From an uncultured Oscillospiraceae bacterium (GTDB taxonomy: Bacteria > Bacillota > Clostridia > Oscillospirales > Acutalibacteraceae): a stretch of DNA of 64,000 nucleotides. Position 1 is the stretch's first letter, and each line of letters opens with the position of its first letter. The notes under the pieces were generated by a model, which was given only the letters and a program-made list of their open reading frames with translations, did no database searches and had not been told where the DNA came from. This document shows, in pieces, positions 27,085-35,702 of the stretch. The translations under genes and the position numbers were made by a program. Location of the stretch: assembly GCA_900539165.1 (NCBI GenBank), contig UQAZ01000007.1, forward strand, positions 1 through 64,000, read 5' to 3'.

Positions 27085-27113
27085 AACTCCACACATTCGC
27101 TTGTGTAGAGTTC
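27085..27113 (-). terminator. Terminator upstream of the lysis cassette
   Basis: On the minus strand a stem of AACTCTACACA with TGTGTGGAGTT (loop AGCGAA) is followed by TTTTATT. It would stop a transcript coming from about 27.2 kb. The rest of 26963-27297 shows no convincing gene; an AAGGAG site near 27220 has no good start codon after it. Confidence 0.7.
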
Positions 27114-27297
27114 TATGATTTCTTTTAATGTAAATGCAAAGTGCTTTGACTGTTTTAGCACCACATAATAGTGGCATTTTTAGGCAAATAATCAAGATTG
27201 TTTCTAAAGTAATTAGCACTCCTTTTTTGATGATAAACGTATTATATCATATTAAACAATTTTTTACTACCTATAGTATACATTTCAGGGCAAACTC

Positions 27298-27345
27298 TTG
27301 ACAATTACAGTAGTGACTGATATAATTAACATACTAAAAGTATGT
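27298..27345 (+). promoter_or_regulatory. tetR promoter and operator O1
   Basis: A perfect consensus promoter: TTGACA (27298-27303), a 17-bp spacer and TATAAT (27321-27326). Immediately downstream is the palindrome ACATACTAAAAGTATGT (27329-27345), whose 7-bp arms match the two operators in front of the transporter. This points to autorepression by the TetR protein. Confidence 0.8.
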
Positions 27346-27355
27346 AAGGTGAATT

Positions 27356-28018
27356 ATGGCTAGAAACAAATACCCGGAAGAGACAGTAACCCTGATTCTC
27401 GACACGGCACAAAAGCTGTTTCTTGAAAAAGGTTACGAACACACAACAATTCAAGATATTATCGATAATTTAGGCGGTTTGACCAAAGGTGCTATTTATC
27501 ACCATTTCACATCAAAAGAGGATATTTTGAATGCTGTTACTGCAAGGCTTTTTCAAGAAAACTCTTTGGCTCACAAGTGGAATAAGATAGCAGAGGACAC
27601 CTCTCTTAACGGTGCGCAGAAGCTTAAAGCAATGCTTTATGAGTCTCTTGTTGACGAGCAGGAGCAGAAGTTCAGAAGTATGGGTATTCATCTCCAGAAT
27701 ATGCCACATATGTTAAGCGACCTGCTTTTAAGGTCTGTGAATGATATTGCTCCCAACGCAATCAAACCGGTTCTTGAAGAGGGAATAAAAGACGGTTCTA
27801 TCAAAGTACCGTTTGCTAAAGAACTGGCAGAGATTATATCTTTACTTGCTAATGTTTGGCTCAATCCTCTTGTTTTTTCAATGAGTGATGAGGACATTGA
27901 GAAAAAGTGTCAGGTAATTTTAGGTATGATGGCAATGCTCGGTGTCGATGTTGCTGATATGTATCCGGCGGTTTACAAAATGAATAAGCAAGTTAACGAA
28001 ATGGATAACAGAAAATGA
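27356..28018 (+). CDS. TetR/AcrR family transcriptional regulator
   Basis: The N-terminal 65 residues form a TetR DNA-binding domain (TVTLILDTAQKLFLEKGYEHTTIQDI...LTKGAIYHHFTSKEDIL); the remaining 155 residues are a helical ligand domain of no recognisable specificity. AAGGTG precedes ATG 27356. Its own promoter and the transporter upstream region carry the same palindrome (CATAC-NNNNN-GTATG), so it most likely represses both and is relieved by a substrate of the transporter. Confidence 0.9.
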   Translation: MARNKYPEETVTLILDTAQKLFLEKGYEHTTIQDIIDNLGGLTKGAIYHHFTSKEDILNAVTARLFQENSLAHKWNKIAEDTSLNGAQKLKAMLYESLVDEQEQKFRSMGIHLQNMPHMLSDLLLRSVNDIAPNAIKPVLEEGIKDGSIKVPFAKELAEIISLLANVWLNPLVFSMSDEDIEKKCQVILGMMAMLGVDVADMYPAVYKMNKQVNEMDNRK

Positions 28019-28022
28019 TAGG

Positions 28023-28132
28023 TTGCCACCTCGGTGGCAATTTATCAAGGCAGTATACATACCAAAAGTATGAATAAAGAATAAGCCGCACCTGCGGCAA
28101 TAAATTTTGCCATTATACATACCAATAGTATG
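28023..28132 (+). repeat. Tandem duplicated hairpin-operator units O2 and O3
   Basis: Two units of about 60 bp lie in tandem. Each has a GC-rich hairpin (TTGCCACC-TC-GGTGGCAA at 28023-28040; GCCGCA-CC-TGCGGC at 28085-28098) followed, after the same distance, by an operator (CATACCAAAAGTATG at 28058-28072; CATACCAATAGTATG at 28118-28132). The operators match O1 of tetR. The transporter ATG is 19 bp beyond the last one. No clear -35/-10 pair was seen in this stretch. Confidence 0.75.
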
Positions 28133-28151
28133 CACCGAAAGGAGTTTCACA

Positions 28152-29558
28152 ATGAAAACAAAACTGCATAACGAAAAAACACGCTATCTTTTAGGTCTGT
28201 CAGGGCAGAACATACTATACGCACTTGTGTCATCCTGCTTTGCCTACTATCTGCAATTCACCATTTTAATTCCTGCCTTTTGGCTCGGAATCATACTCAG
28301 TTCGGCTAAAATCTTTGATGCGGTAAAAGACCCGTTCATTGGTGCATTCATCAACAAAAGCAAATGGCCTTTAGCAAATTATCTATGGTATTTACCTCTG
28401 CCAACTGCCGTTATTACAGTTCTTTGCTTTACCATGAATATATATTCTGACGGCAACAGTACACTTCAGAATGCAACGATTATTATTTATGGATTTGTTG
28501 TTTTATTTCTTTTGGAGATTATCTTTTCATTTGGCGATATCCCGATGATAAGTTATCCTAATGTACTGTGCAAAGACGAAGGGGAACGCACAAAGCTACT
28601 TTCTCTTCGTCCCGTGGGTGCAATGGTCTGCAGTATTTGTTGTCTAATTGTTCAGCCGCTTGCTTTTGCAGCTTCAGGAGCACTTGGCGGAACACAAACA
28701 GATGAACGAAATGCATTTTTCATTATTACTCTTGTTTTCTCAATTGTCGGCTATATTCTTTATCAGTTATCCGTATCAAAAGAACGGTTACAATATACCG
28801 AAAAGAAGAGTTCTAATGAGAAACAACAGTACAGATATATACTTACCAATCCTCTTTTGCGGAAAATTATCATATCAGGACTGTTCTCTTCAATGAGTGC
28901 TTTGCAAGGAGTGGTCTTGCCTGCGTTGGTTGCCTTTTACTTTTCAAGCAAAAATTCAGGTCTTACCTTTCTTTATACATTCTTGCTCGGTACAGGTAGT
29001 TTTGTCGGTTTAATGCTTTCGACTTTTCTTGTACCTATACTTTCAAGAAAACTCGGAAATGAGAAAGCCTATGTAATATGCAACCTTGTATCCATACTGC
29101 CAAACATTATGATTTTTATATTGTATCTCGGAAACAAAACAACAATGAACACTTTAGGAAATTTTGCGGTTATGTTCATACTCTCACTTGTATCAGGCGG
29201 TTTTTTGAGTCTTGCTTCAAACATCCGTACTCTGCTGATTGATGAAGCGGTCGAATTAGAATACAAACTATCAGGTTCAAAGCCGACAGCATTGTTCTTC
29301 TCTTTTCAGACTGCAATTATCAAAATTCAAAGCGGTGCTTCTTCATTGATATCGAGTGCAGGATATATGGTAATAGGCTTCACGAGTGCCGAAACGGCCA
29401 AACTAAATGAGTATATTGCAAACGGTTTTGTTGCGAGAGAAAGTGCGGAATACACCGCTTTATTTGCAATGCTGTTCTTCTTGTTTAGTATTTTGCCAGC
29501 GGTCAGTTCTCTGTTGGCGGTAGTTCCATTTATAAAAGACTTGACATCCAAAAACTGA
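28152..29558 (+). CDS. MFS transporter, GPH-like
   Basis: A 468-residue membrane carrier with about twelve hydrophobic segments. The stretch SSAKIFDAVKDPFIGAFINKSKWPLANYLW matches the cation-site region of GPH transporters (compare DAINDPIIGG in the gene at 23019), so it probably moves a sugar or glycoside, though drug export cannot be excluded given the TetR control. ATG 28152 has AAAGGAG 9 nt upstream; an upstream in-frame start would run through the operator. Confidence 0.85.
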   Translation: MKTKLHNEKTRYLLGLSGQNILYALVSSCFAYYLQFTILIPAFWLGIILSSAKIFDAVKDPFIGAFINKSKWPLANYLWYLPLPTAVITVLCFTMNIYSDGNSTLQNATIIIYGFVVLFLLEIIFSFGDIPMISYPNVLCKDEGERTKLLSLRPVGAMVCSICCLIVQPLAFAASGALGGTQTDERNAFFIITLVFSIVGYILYQLSVSKERLQYTEKKSSNEKQQYRYILTNPLLRKIIISGLFSSMSALQGVVLPALVAFYFSSKNSGLTFLYTFLLGTGSFVGLMLSTFLVPILSRKLGNEKAYVICNLVSILPNIMIFILYLGNKTTMNTLGNFAVMFILSLVSGGFLSLASNIRTLLIDEAVELEYKLSGSKPTALFFSFQTAIIKIQSGASSLISSAGYMVIGFTSAETAKLNEYIANGFVARESAEYTALFAMLFFLFSILPAVSSLLAVVPFIKDLTSKN

Positions 29559-29592
29559 CATAATAAATGATACAAAGTCACCCTGTTAAACA

Positions 29593-29916
29593 ATGGATAT
29601 AAAAACAAACAATGCAACTGAATCAATTTTAGCGCTTAAGCGATATGTTGCAAGCAATGAGCCACATACAGAAAGACATAAAGCCACAATTCTTATTCAT
29701 GCTAACCGAAAAGACTATGGACCCGGATTTTTAGTAGTAAGCGTAACAGTAAACGGAGAAGTTGGTCAAATAATAATTGAAGATTTGCATACGGTATATG
29801 GAAGGTGTCCTAATACATTTACTACTAAAGACAGTTCCTTTTCGTTTATTGCCAATACTCTTTCTGTAAAAACAAAACATGCTATTCAAGGCGAAATAAG
29901 CATTAACATAACGTGA
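29593..29916 (+). CDS. Hypothetical protein
   Basis: A 107-residue soluble protein with no family I recognise. It starts 34 bp after the transporter stop and is probably in the same transcript. The composition is that of a real alpha/beta protein (ILIHANRKDYGPGFLVVSVTV, GQIIIEDLHTVYGRCP). No good ribosome site precedes ATG 29593, so the start is doubtful and the gene may be weakly translated or a remnant. Confidence 0.5.
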   Translation: MDIKTNNATESILALKRYVASNEPHTERHKATILIHANRKDYGPGFLVVSVTVNGEVGQIIIEDLHTVYGRCPNTFTTKDSSFSFIANTLSVKTKHAIQGEISINIT

Positions 29917-29951
29917 TTAAAAAAGCTCTGTAATCGTTTGATTGCAGAGCT
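29917..29951 (-). terminator. Second terminator downstream of tRNA-Leu
   Basis: A 12-bp stem (AGCTCTGTAATC with GATTGCAGAGCT, 29924-29951) is followed on the minus strand by TTTTTT. It backs up the terminator at 29986. Confidence 0.65.
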
Positions 29952-29985
29952 GTAATTGTATGCAATATTTCAGAAATAAACAAAA

Positions 29986-30026
29986 AATCCGAACCTTTTT
30001 CCTATTGGGAAAATTTGGTTCGGATT
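29986..30026. terminator. Terminator of tRNA-Leu
   Basis: A 10-bp stem AATCCGAACC/GGTTCGGATT (29986-29995 and 30017-30026) with an inner TTTCC/GGGAAA pairing is flanked by T runs on both strands. It lies 9 bp after the tRNA 3' end. Confidence 0.8.
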
Positions 30027-30035
30027 TTTCTGTTT

Positions 30036-30120
30036 TGGTGCACCTGACAGGAATCGAACCTGCACATCTCTCGATATTAGATCCTAAATCTAACGCGTCT
30101 GCCAGTTCCGCCACAGGTGC
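30036..30120 (-). tRNA. tRNA-Leu (anticodon UAG)
   Basis: An 85-nt class II tRNA with encoded CCA. The acceptor stem is GCACCTG/CAGGTGC. The D-arm is GTGGCGGAACTGGCAGACGC, the anticodon loop ATTTAGGA contains TAG, and the T-arm is GCAGGTTCGATTCCTGT. It reads CUN leucine codons. It lies 49 bp after the sigE stop on the same strand. Confidence 0.95.
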
Positions 30121-30169
30121 AACTGCCGACTTATAATAACATAAGAGAGTGGAAAATGCAAGCATAAGA

Positions 30170-30874
30170 TTATAAAAATGTCATATTTGTTTCCATCTCT
30201 TTTTTGATTTTAGACAGAATTCTTTTTTCAAGACGAGAAATATATGATTGGGAAATTCCGAGTTCATCGGCAAGCTGTTTTTGCGTTCTTGAATTTTGTC
30301 CGTTTAGTCCAAAACGACGATTCATTATATTCTTTTCCTTTTCCGGCAAAGCGTCTACAATTTGTCTGAGAAGCCTATGTTCATCCTCGTACTCGATATT
30401 TTCGCTTACTGCGTCCGGGTCGCTCCCTAAAACATCCCTGAGCGTAAGCTCGTTTCCGTCCCAATCCGTACTAAGAGGCTCGTCAAAAGACATTTCGATT
30501 TTTGAATTTGACGCCTTTCGCAAATACATCAATATTTCATTTTCTATGCAACGGGAAGCATAGGTTGCAAGCTTAATTTTTTTACTGCTGTCAAAAGTAT
30601 TTACCGCTTTCATAAGTCCTATTGTACCGATAGAAACCAAATCTTCCGTTGTTGCAGTCGGACATTCAAATTTCTTTGCAATATAAACAACAAGTCTTAA
30701 ATTGTGTATAATAAGCAATTCCTTTTTGCTCTCGTCACCCTGCTCTATTTGAGCAAGCGTTTGTTCTTCTTCCTCTTTAGTTAAAGGCGGAGGGAGCGTG
30801 TCGGGACCGTTAATATAATAACATCCTTGCCTTTGAAAAAGCTTTAGTAATGCGTTTATAATTTTCTTAATCAT
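30170..30874 (-). CDS. sigE: Sporulation sigma factor sigma-E
   Basis: Mother-cell sigma factor, made as a membrane-bound precursor. The short hydrophobic pro-sequence is at the N-terminus (MIKKIINALLKLF). Region 2 follows (LRLVVYIAKKFECPTATTEDLVSIGTIGLMKAVNTFDSSK) and region 4 ends the protein (QKQLADELGISQSYISRLEKRILSKIKKEM). At 234 residues it is full length. I use ATG 30874 because GAGGTG lies 5 nt upstream; the earlier ATG overlaps that site. It follows spoIIGA; sigG, which often comes next, is absent here. Confidence 0.95.
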   Translation of the reverse strand: MIKKIINALLKLFQRQGCYYINGPDTLPPPLTKEEEEQTLAQIEQGDESKKELLIIHNLRLVVYIAKKFECPTATTEDLVSIGTIGLMKAVNTFDSSKKIKLATYASRCIENEILMYLRKASNSKIEMSFDEPLSTDWDGNELTLRDVLGSDPDAVSENIEYEDEHRLLRQIVDALPEKEKNIMNRRFGLNGQNSRTQKQLADELGISQSYISRLEKRILSKIKKEMETNMTFL

Positions 30875-30882
30875 ACAGCACC

Positions 30883-31686
30883 TCATACAGATAAAATATC
30901 ATAGTTTAATATCGCAGAAAATTTATTATCGCACAAATCATTACTGAGTGCGACATAAGCGTTTTCTATAACCTCAGACGAATTACCGCTTTTCAAAATC
31001 ATTTTGTCCGGCTTAAATGCTATAAGCATTGTTCTTCCGCTTACAGTCGACACGGGAACAAGCCGTGTTTTAATAGAGTCGATATTTACCGGAAGCTTTG
31101 CGCTGTCAACAATTATAATCGGCGTATCCGAAAAAGGCTCACGAAGTCGATTTCCGGTATCTAAAAATGCTGACAAGTTATACACACATCCGTCCTGCTC
31201 AATTACAAGAATGTAAATTTCTTTTTTTGACAAAGTTCGGTTATATATTTTTATAATCAAACCTGATACGGTATAAGCAATTATTGCTGAAAGAATTATT
31301 GCAGGAGCAGACAGATTAAAGTAAATTACGGAATTATTTACTGCAACAAACTTCAGCTTTAACACAAAGCACAGAAGCATAGTTATTCCGAGGAAAACAA
31401 CGCTTGAAAAATAATATATTCCGATTAGTTTTATGTATTGAGTCAATCGTGAGAACTTAAATGCGACTGCTATTATAACAGCACAGGACAAAAGCTTTGA
31501 AATTTCTAACAATATTCCCGGCAGATTATCAACAAATATAATCAAGGAGTATATTCCGCCGATAAAGGAAGCAATTATAAATCTTACTGTATTTGCTTCT
31601 TTTTTAGCAAATTTTGAACTGATTTCAAGCAAAAGAAAAGTAATGAAAAAATTTACGCAAACAAGCACATCTACATAAATAACAAT
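30883..31686 (-). CDS. spoIIGA: Sigma-E processing peptidase SpoIIGA
   Basis: Membrane aspartic protease that removes the pro-sequence of sigma-E. Five hydrophobic segments fill the first 150 residues, and the catalytic motif AFLDTGNRLREPF places Asp at about 176 in the cytoplasmic domain. The best start is ATT at 31686: AAGGGGG lies 7 nt upstream, and the protein then begins M-VIYVDVLVCVNF, matching the family N-terminus (MKIYLDV in Bacillus). A TTG at 31704 would place the ribosome site inside the gene. No ATG is available. The 3' end nearly abuts sigE. Confidence 0.9.
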   Translation of the reverse strand: MVIYVDVLVCVNFFITFLLLEISSKFAKKEANTVRFIIASFIGGIYSLIIFVDNLPGILLEISKLLSCAVIIAVAFKFSRLTQYIKLIGIYYFSSVVFLGITMLLCFVLKLKFVAVNNSVIYFNLSAPAIILSAIIAYTVSGLIIKIYNRTLSKKEIYILVIEQDGCVYNLSAFLDTGNRLREPFSDTPIIIVDSAKLPVNIDSIKTRLVPVSTVSGRTMLIAFKPDKMILKSGNSSEVIENAYVALSNDLCDNKFSAILNYDILSV

Positions 31687-31750
31687 AAAAATACCCCCTT
31701 GCAATCAATTATAGATTAGCAAGAGAGTATTTTTTGTCATAAATTAATGC

Positions 31751-32311
31751 TTATTCAATTATTTCTATTGAATCAATAACAACATCATAAACCGGTTTAT
31801 CGTTCATACCTGTATTAACGCTTGCAATATCGTCAAGGACATCTGCACCGTCGGTAATCATTCCAAAAACAGTATGGTGGAAATCAAGCCAAGGTGTACC
31901 GCCCACTTTTTTATATTGCTCAACTACATCATCGGCAAATCCGCCCTCTGCACCGATTTGCTCCATTTGAGAGAGAAGATTTGACGGAACTTCTTTAGCC
32001 TGAACAATGAAAAACTGAGAGCCGTTTGTATTCGGACCCGAATTAGCCATAGAAAGAGCGCCGTAGTAATTTCTTGCATTAACTGAAAATTCATCCTCAA
32101 ACGGCTTGCCCCAAATAGACTCGCCTGCCATACCCGTGCCTGTGGGGTCACCGCCCTGAATCATAAAGTCCTTAATAACTCTGTGAAAAATAAGTCCGTT
32201 GTAGTAGCCCTCCTTAGCGTGAGTAGAAAAGCTTTCTACTGCTTTTGGCGCATATTGTGGGTAAAGCTCAAAAGACATATCGCCTCTGTTAGTTTTAATA
32301 ATTGCTTTCAT
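31751..32311 (-). CDS. Cyclophilin-type peptidyl-prolyl isomerase
   Basis: Cytoplasmic foldase that speeds cis/trans isomerisation at proline. Family residues are clear in FHRVIKDFMIQGGDPTGTG, SMANSGPNTNGSQFFI and HTVFGMITDG. There is no signal peptide; length is 186 residues. The start overlaps the GH2 stop by one base, and it is the last gene of the nine-gene operon that begins with trmK. Confidence 0.93.
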   Translation of the reverse strand: MKAIIKTNRGDMSFELYPQYAPKAVESFSTHAKEGYYNGLIFHRVIKDFMIQGGDPTGTGMAGESIWGKPFEDEFSVNARNYYGALSMANSGPNTNGSQFFIVQAKEVPSNLLSQMEQIGAEGGFADDVVEQYKKVGGTPWLDFHHTVFGMITDGADVLDDIASVNTGMNDKPVYDVVIDSIEIIE

Positions 32312-34005
32312 TATATTTTCATCCTTTCGTTAATTGATAATAGTACCTCTGTATCTATTTTCTGCACCTTTCTGTCATAGGTAAACAATCCGTTCAGTTC
32401 GTCCTCAACATCCGTAAGTTGTGTATAAACGCTTGCACTCAAGCCGGATTTTATTTGCGGAATAATCGTAGTGTCAAAAAGTCGCTTATACGCTTTAGTC
32501 AAGCTCTGTTTGGAATTAAATATTTTATAGCCGAACATTTTATCATTAAAGGTATGCCCCTTAACTCTCGTACTTAATCCGCCAAACTCGGTAAGACACC
32601 ACGGTCTTTCACCCTGACGCACCTTAATCGGAGTAAAATAGATATGCTTAGAAATAATATCTGTATCATTTTGCTCGTGCCAACCCGATGCCGAATCCAC
32701 AATTCTGGTTGAATCCATAGCTTTAATCAGCATATAGGCATAGTCGCTGTCAAACTGTCCCCAGCCCTCGTTAAAAGGAACCCAAACAGCTATACAAGGG
32801 CAGTTATACAACGCATTAATCATTTCCTCAAGTTCTTTATAATAAAGCGCTCTTGCGTTATCATCGGTACGCCTAAATGCTTTATAATCCTTATCGTCAA
32901 GCTTAATACCGACAAAAGGAACAGCGCTGACTTCAAGTCCGTATTTTCCTCCGCCGTTAATCATATCCTGCCATACGATAATTCCGTTTACATCGCAGTA
33001 ATGATACCACAGCATAGGCTCAATCTTAATATGTTTTCTCAGCATATTAAAGCCAAAACTTTTGACTGATTTAACATCAAACTCCATAGCCTTATTATCG
33101 GGAGGAGTTAAAAAGCCGTCGGGATAATAACCCTGATCCAAAAGACCATTATGAAAATAAGGCTTATTATTAAGCATCAATCTCATAACTCCGTTTCTGT
33201 CAGCACCGACTGAAAACTTACGCATACCGAAATATGAGTTTACCGTATCATTTTTATATCTGAACACAACCTTATATAAAAACGGAGACTCCGGTGACCA
33301 AGGCTTAACATTATCGATTATAACTGTATCATCAACTGTATCGGCAATTAGTTCATTGCCGTCATAAATAAGCTTTTGAATTTGCAAACCATGTTTATTT
33401 TCAAAGGTAATAGACGACCTGTCAAAATTAGGCGTAATCTTAACATAATCAATATACTCTGTCGGAGTGCTTTCGAGCCATACGGTTTGCCATATTCCGC
33501 TTTGAGCAGTGTACCAAATATTGCCTCTGTTCGTTTTTTGCTTTCCTCTTGAATACGAATTTGCTTCCGTCAAATCACGAACGGTAACAATTAAAGTATT
33601 ATGCTCCCTAATCTGCTCTGTTATTTCAAATGAAAAAGAAGTGTAGCCACCGTGATGAGAGCCGACAAACTCACCGTTAAGATAAACCTTTGCAATTTGG
33701 TCTACTGCACCGAAATTAATAAAAACTCTGCCTTTATTAAATCCGTTCGGAATATCAAATTCTTTTTTATAAATCAAATATTCCTCAGGCTTTAACGCTA
33801 TTTGAACACCCGAAAGCGGAGTTTCAGGTGAAAACGGAACGGTTATTTTATAGCCAAAGCTTAAAGGAAGCTCTTCACTTTCACAAAATTCAAGTTCCCA
33901 CTCACCATTTAGATTAATGAAACTGTCACGCTTAAATTGCGGTCGTGGATAGTCAGACAAAGGCTGAGCCTTATTGAGATTTTCTCCCCAAACGGTTTTA
34001 ATCAT
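32311..34005 (-). CDS. Glycoside hydrolase family 2 protein
   Basis: An exo-acting glycosidase of the beta-galactosidase/beta-glucuronidase/beta-mannosidase type. The 564 residues include the sugar-binding jelly roll (about 25-185), an immunoglobulin-like domain and a TIM barrel. The acid/base Glu is at about 413 (WVPFNEGWGQ) and the nucleophile Glu at about 470 (CLTEFGG). With no signal peptide it acts on imported sugars. It lacks the extra C-terminal domains of LacZ. Its overlap by one base with both neighbours places a sugar enzyme inside an otherwise housekeeping operon. Confidence 0.87.
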   Translation of the reverse strand: MIKTVWGENLNKAQPLSDYPRPQFKRDSFINLNGEWELEFCESEELPLSFGYKITVPFSPETPLSGVQIALKPEEYLIYKKEFDIPNGFNKGRVFINFGAVDQIAKVYLNGEFVGSHHGGYTSFSFEITEQIREHNTLIVTVRDLTEANSYSRGKQKTNRGNIWYTAQSGIWQTVWLESTPTEYIDYVKITPNFDRSSITFENKHGLQIQKLIYDGNELIADTVDDTVIIDNVKPWSPESPFLYKVVFRYKNDTVNSYFGMRKFSVGADRNGVMRLMLNNKPYFHNGLLDQGYYPDGFLTPPDNKAMEFDVKSVKSFGFNMLRKHIKIEPMLWYHYCDVNGIIVWQDMINGGGKYGLEVSAVPFVGIKLDDKDYKAFRRTDDNARALYYKELEEMINALYNCPCIAVWVPFNEGWGQFDSDYAYMLIKAMDSTRIVDSASGWHEQNDTDIISKHIYFTPIKVRQGERPWCLTEFGGLSTRVKGHTFNDKMFGYKIFNSKQSLTKAYKRLFDTTIIPQIKSGLSASVYTQLTDVEDELNGLFTYDRKVQKIDTEVLLSINERMKI

Positions 34006-35702
34006 TACATAACCTCCATAACAATCTTACCGTCAACAATTTGAATGTGTTTATTACATATTTCAAGAGCTGCCGTCTTGTGCGAAACAATTATACAGGT
34101 CTTGTTTTTCATATTTCTTAGATTCTGCAAAAAGCGAAGTTCTGTTTCTTCATCAAGAGCAGAGGTCGCTTCATCTAAAAGCATAATCGGTGATTTTGAA
34201 AGAATAGACCTTGCGATTGCCAAGCGTTGAAGCTGACCTTCCGAAAGCCCTGTTCCCCTTTCGCCGATAACCGTTTCTATTCCGTCGGGCAATTCGGAAA
34301 TAAATTTATCGCTGCAAGAAATGCGAATAGCCTCATCAATTTCTTCTTGTGTAACATCAGGATTTATGAAAAGAAGATTGTCTCTAATTGTACCCGACAA
34401 AAGGAAATTACCCTGCGGAACATATGAGAAAAGGCTTCTCGTATGCTTATCAACGTCAATTCTACCGTCGCTTGTATCAAGGTAAATATCACCGTTTTGT
34501 ACTCTGAAAACGCCAAGCAAAAGCTTTAACAAGGTGGATTTACCTATACCCGATATACCCATAATCGCAACAAAATCGCCTTTATTGACAGTCAAAGAGG
34601 TATCGTTAAGTATTACATCTCTGTCATATGAGAATGTAATATTATCGAAATTAATACATTTTAATTCGTTATATACAGCGTTTACATCGACATCACATTC
34701 GTTTGATTCTGCTTCATCAGGAACTGCGTCAAGTTCAATAATTCTTTCGCAAGAAGCAAGCAGAGCAAAATATTTAGGCAAAATGCTCGACAAAGAGGCA
34801 AACGGTTGTTGAATTTGGTTTACAAGCTGAATCATAGAGGTTACGGTACCAAAAGACATACCGTTAATAAGTCTGTACGCACCGAATGCCAGGGCGAATA
34901 CAAAGCCCAAATCAAAGGTAGCGCCGATTCCCGCATTTGCACAAATTCCGAAAAGACGGCGTTTCATCTTCGTCTTATAGTTTACCTCCATAAGCTCGTC
35001 CGCTTCATTAAGGACTTTTTGCTCTGCCCTAAATGATTTAACAACAAGCAAAGAGGTTAAAATTTCCTGTATGTAAGAACGAACTTTTCCCTCGGATTCC
35101 TGTACGCTTTTATGAAGCTTTTTAAGCACTCCTCTAAACATCATAGTGCCAAAGAACACAAACAATCCGCCGATAAGAAATACAACGGCAAACACTCTGT
35201 CAATGATAACAAGATATATAAAAGCACTCAAAAGCTTAACAATGAAATAAACAAGGTTAGGCAATATGCTTGTAAAGCCGTCGGAAATAGTCTGCACATC
35301 GCTCGTCATACGGTTTTGAAGCTCACCGGTATGATATTTAGTAATCTTTGAATATTCCTTTTTCATTACAAGTCTGAGAATATACTCTCTGAGCGTTACC
35401 TCTATTCTTGCCTTACATCTTTCACAAAAGCTTCGTGAGAGGAGTGTAAGAAACAGCTGAAACATTACAAGAATCAAAAAGCAACCCGAATAATACATAA
35501 CTCTTTTCAGCGAATGCTCGTCAGCAGCTGCGTCGATAACTCTTTGAGAAAATCCTGCATACATAATCGTCAAAACGGCATTTATTGTGTTTGAAACTAT
35601 TAACACAAACACCTGCCATCTTTCCTTGCTGAATGTACTCCACATCCACTTTAATGTATCAATATCAGATTTCTTGAATTTTCTTCTTTCAGTATTAGCC
35701 AC
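34005..35702 (-). CDS. ABC exporter, fused permease and ATPase
   Basis: A 565-residue half-transporter that should act as a dimer. Six hydrophobic segments lie in residues 1-320, then the ATPase with Walker A GISGIGKST, Q-loop YVPQGNFLLSG, signature LSEGQLQRLAIARS, Walker B PIMLLDEATSAL and the H-loop SHKTA. There is no peptidase C39 domain. Start GTG 35702 has GAGG 7 nt upstream and overlaps the SipW-like gene by 8 bp, so the transporter and peptidase are made together. The substrate is unknown; a peptide or lipid-linked compound is possible. Confidence 0.9.
   Translation of the reverse strand: MANTERRKFKKSDIDTLKWMWSTFSKERWQVFVLIVSNTINAVLTIMYAGFSQRVIDAAADEHSLKRVMYYSGCFLILVMFQLFLTLLSRSFCERCKARIEVTLREYILRLVMKKEYSKITKYHTGELQNRMTSDVQTISDGFTSILPNLVYFIVKLLSAFIYLVIIDRVFAVVFLIGGLFVFFGTMMFRGVLKKLHKSVQESEGKVRSYIQEILTSLLVVKSFRAEQKVLNEADELMEVNYKTKMKRRLFGICANAGIGATFDLGFVFALAFGAYRLINGMSFGTVTSMIQLVNQIQQPFASLSSILPKYFALLASCERIIELDAVPDEAESNECDVDVNAVYNELKCINFDNITFSYDRDVILNDTSLTVNKGDFVAIMGISGIGKSTLLKLLLGVFRVQNGDIYLDTSDGRIDVDKHTRSLFSYVPQGNFLLSGTIRDNLLFINPDVTQEEIDEAIRISCSDKFISELPDGIETVIGERGTGLSEGQLQRLAIARSILSKSPIMLLDEATSALDEETELRFLQNLRNMKNKTCIIVSHKTAALEICNKHIQIVDGKIVMEVM

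Noticed and set aside
26976..27164. 62-codon minus-strand frame upstream of the holin gene
   Set aside because: A strong intrinsic terminator (27085-27113) lies inside it and its GTG start has no ribosome site, so it is not listed as a gene.
26109..29916. Complete prophage or integrative element
   Set aside because: Only a holin and an endolysin are phage-like; no integrase, capsid, tail, replication gene or attachment-site duplication is visible.
29942..30136. 64-codon frame with a plausible-looking protein end
   Set aside because: It overlaps tRNA-Leu on the opposite strand and reads through its terminator.
31687..31704. TTG 31704 as the spoIIGA start
   Set aside because: It would place the only good ribosome site inside the gene and add six residues with no counterpart in the family; the ATT at 31686 fits better.
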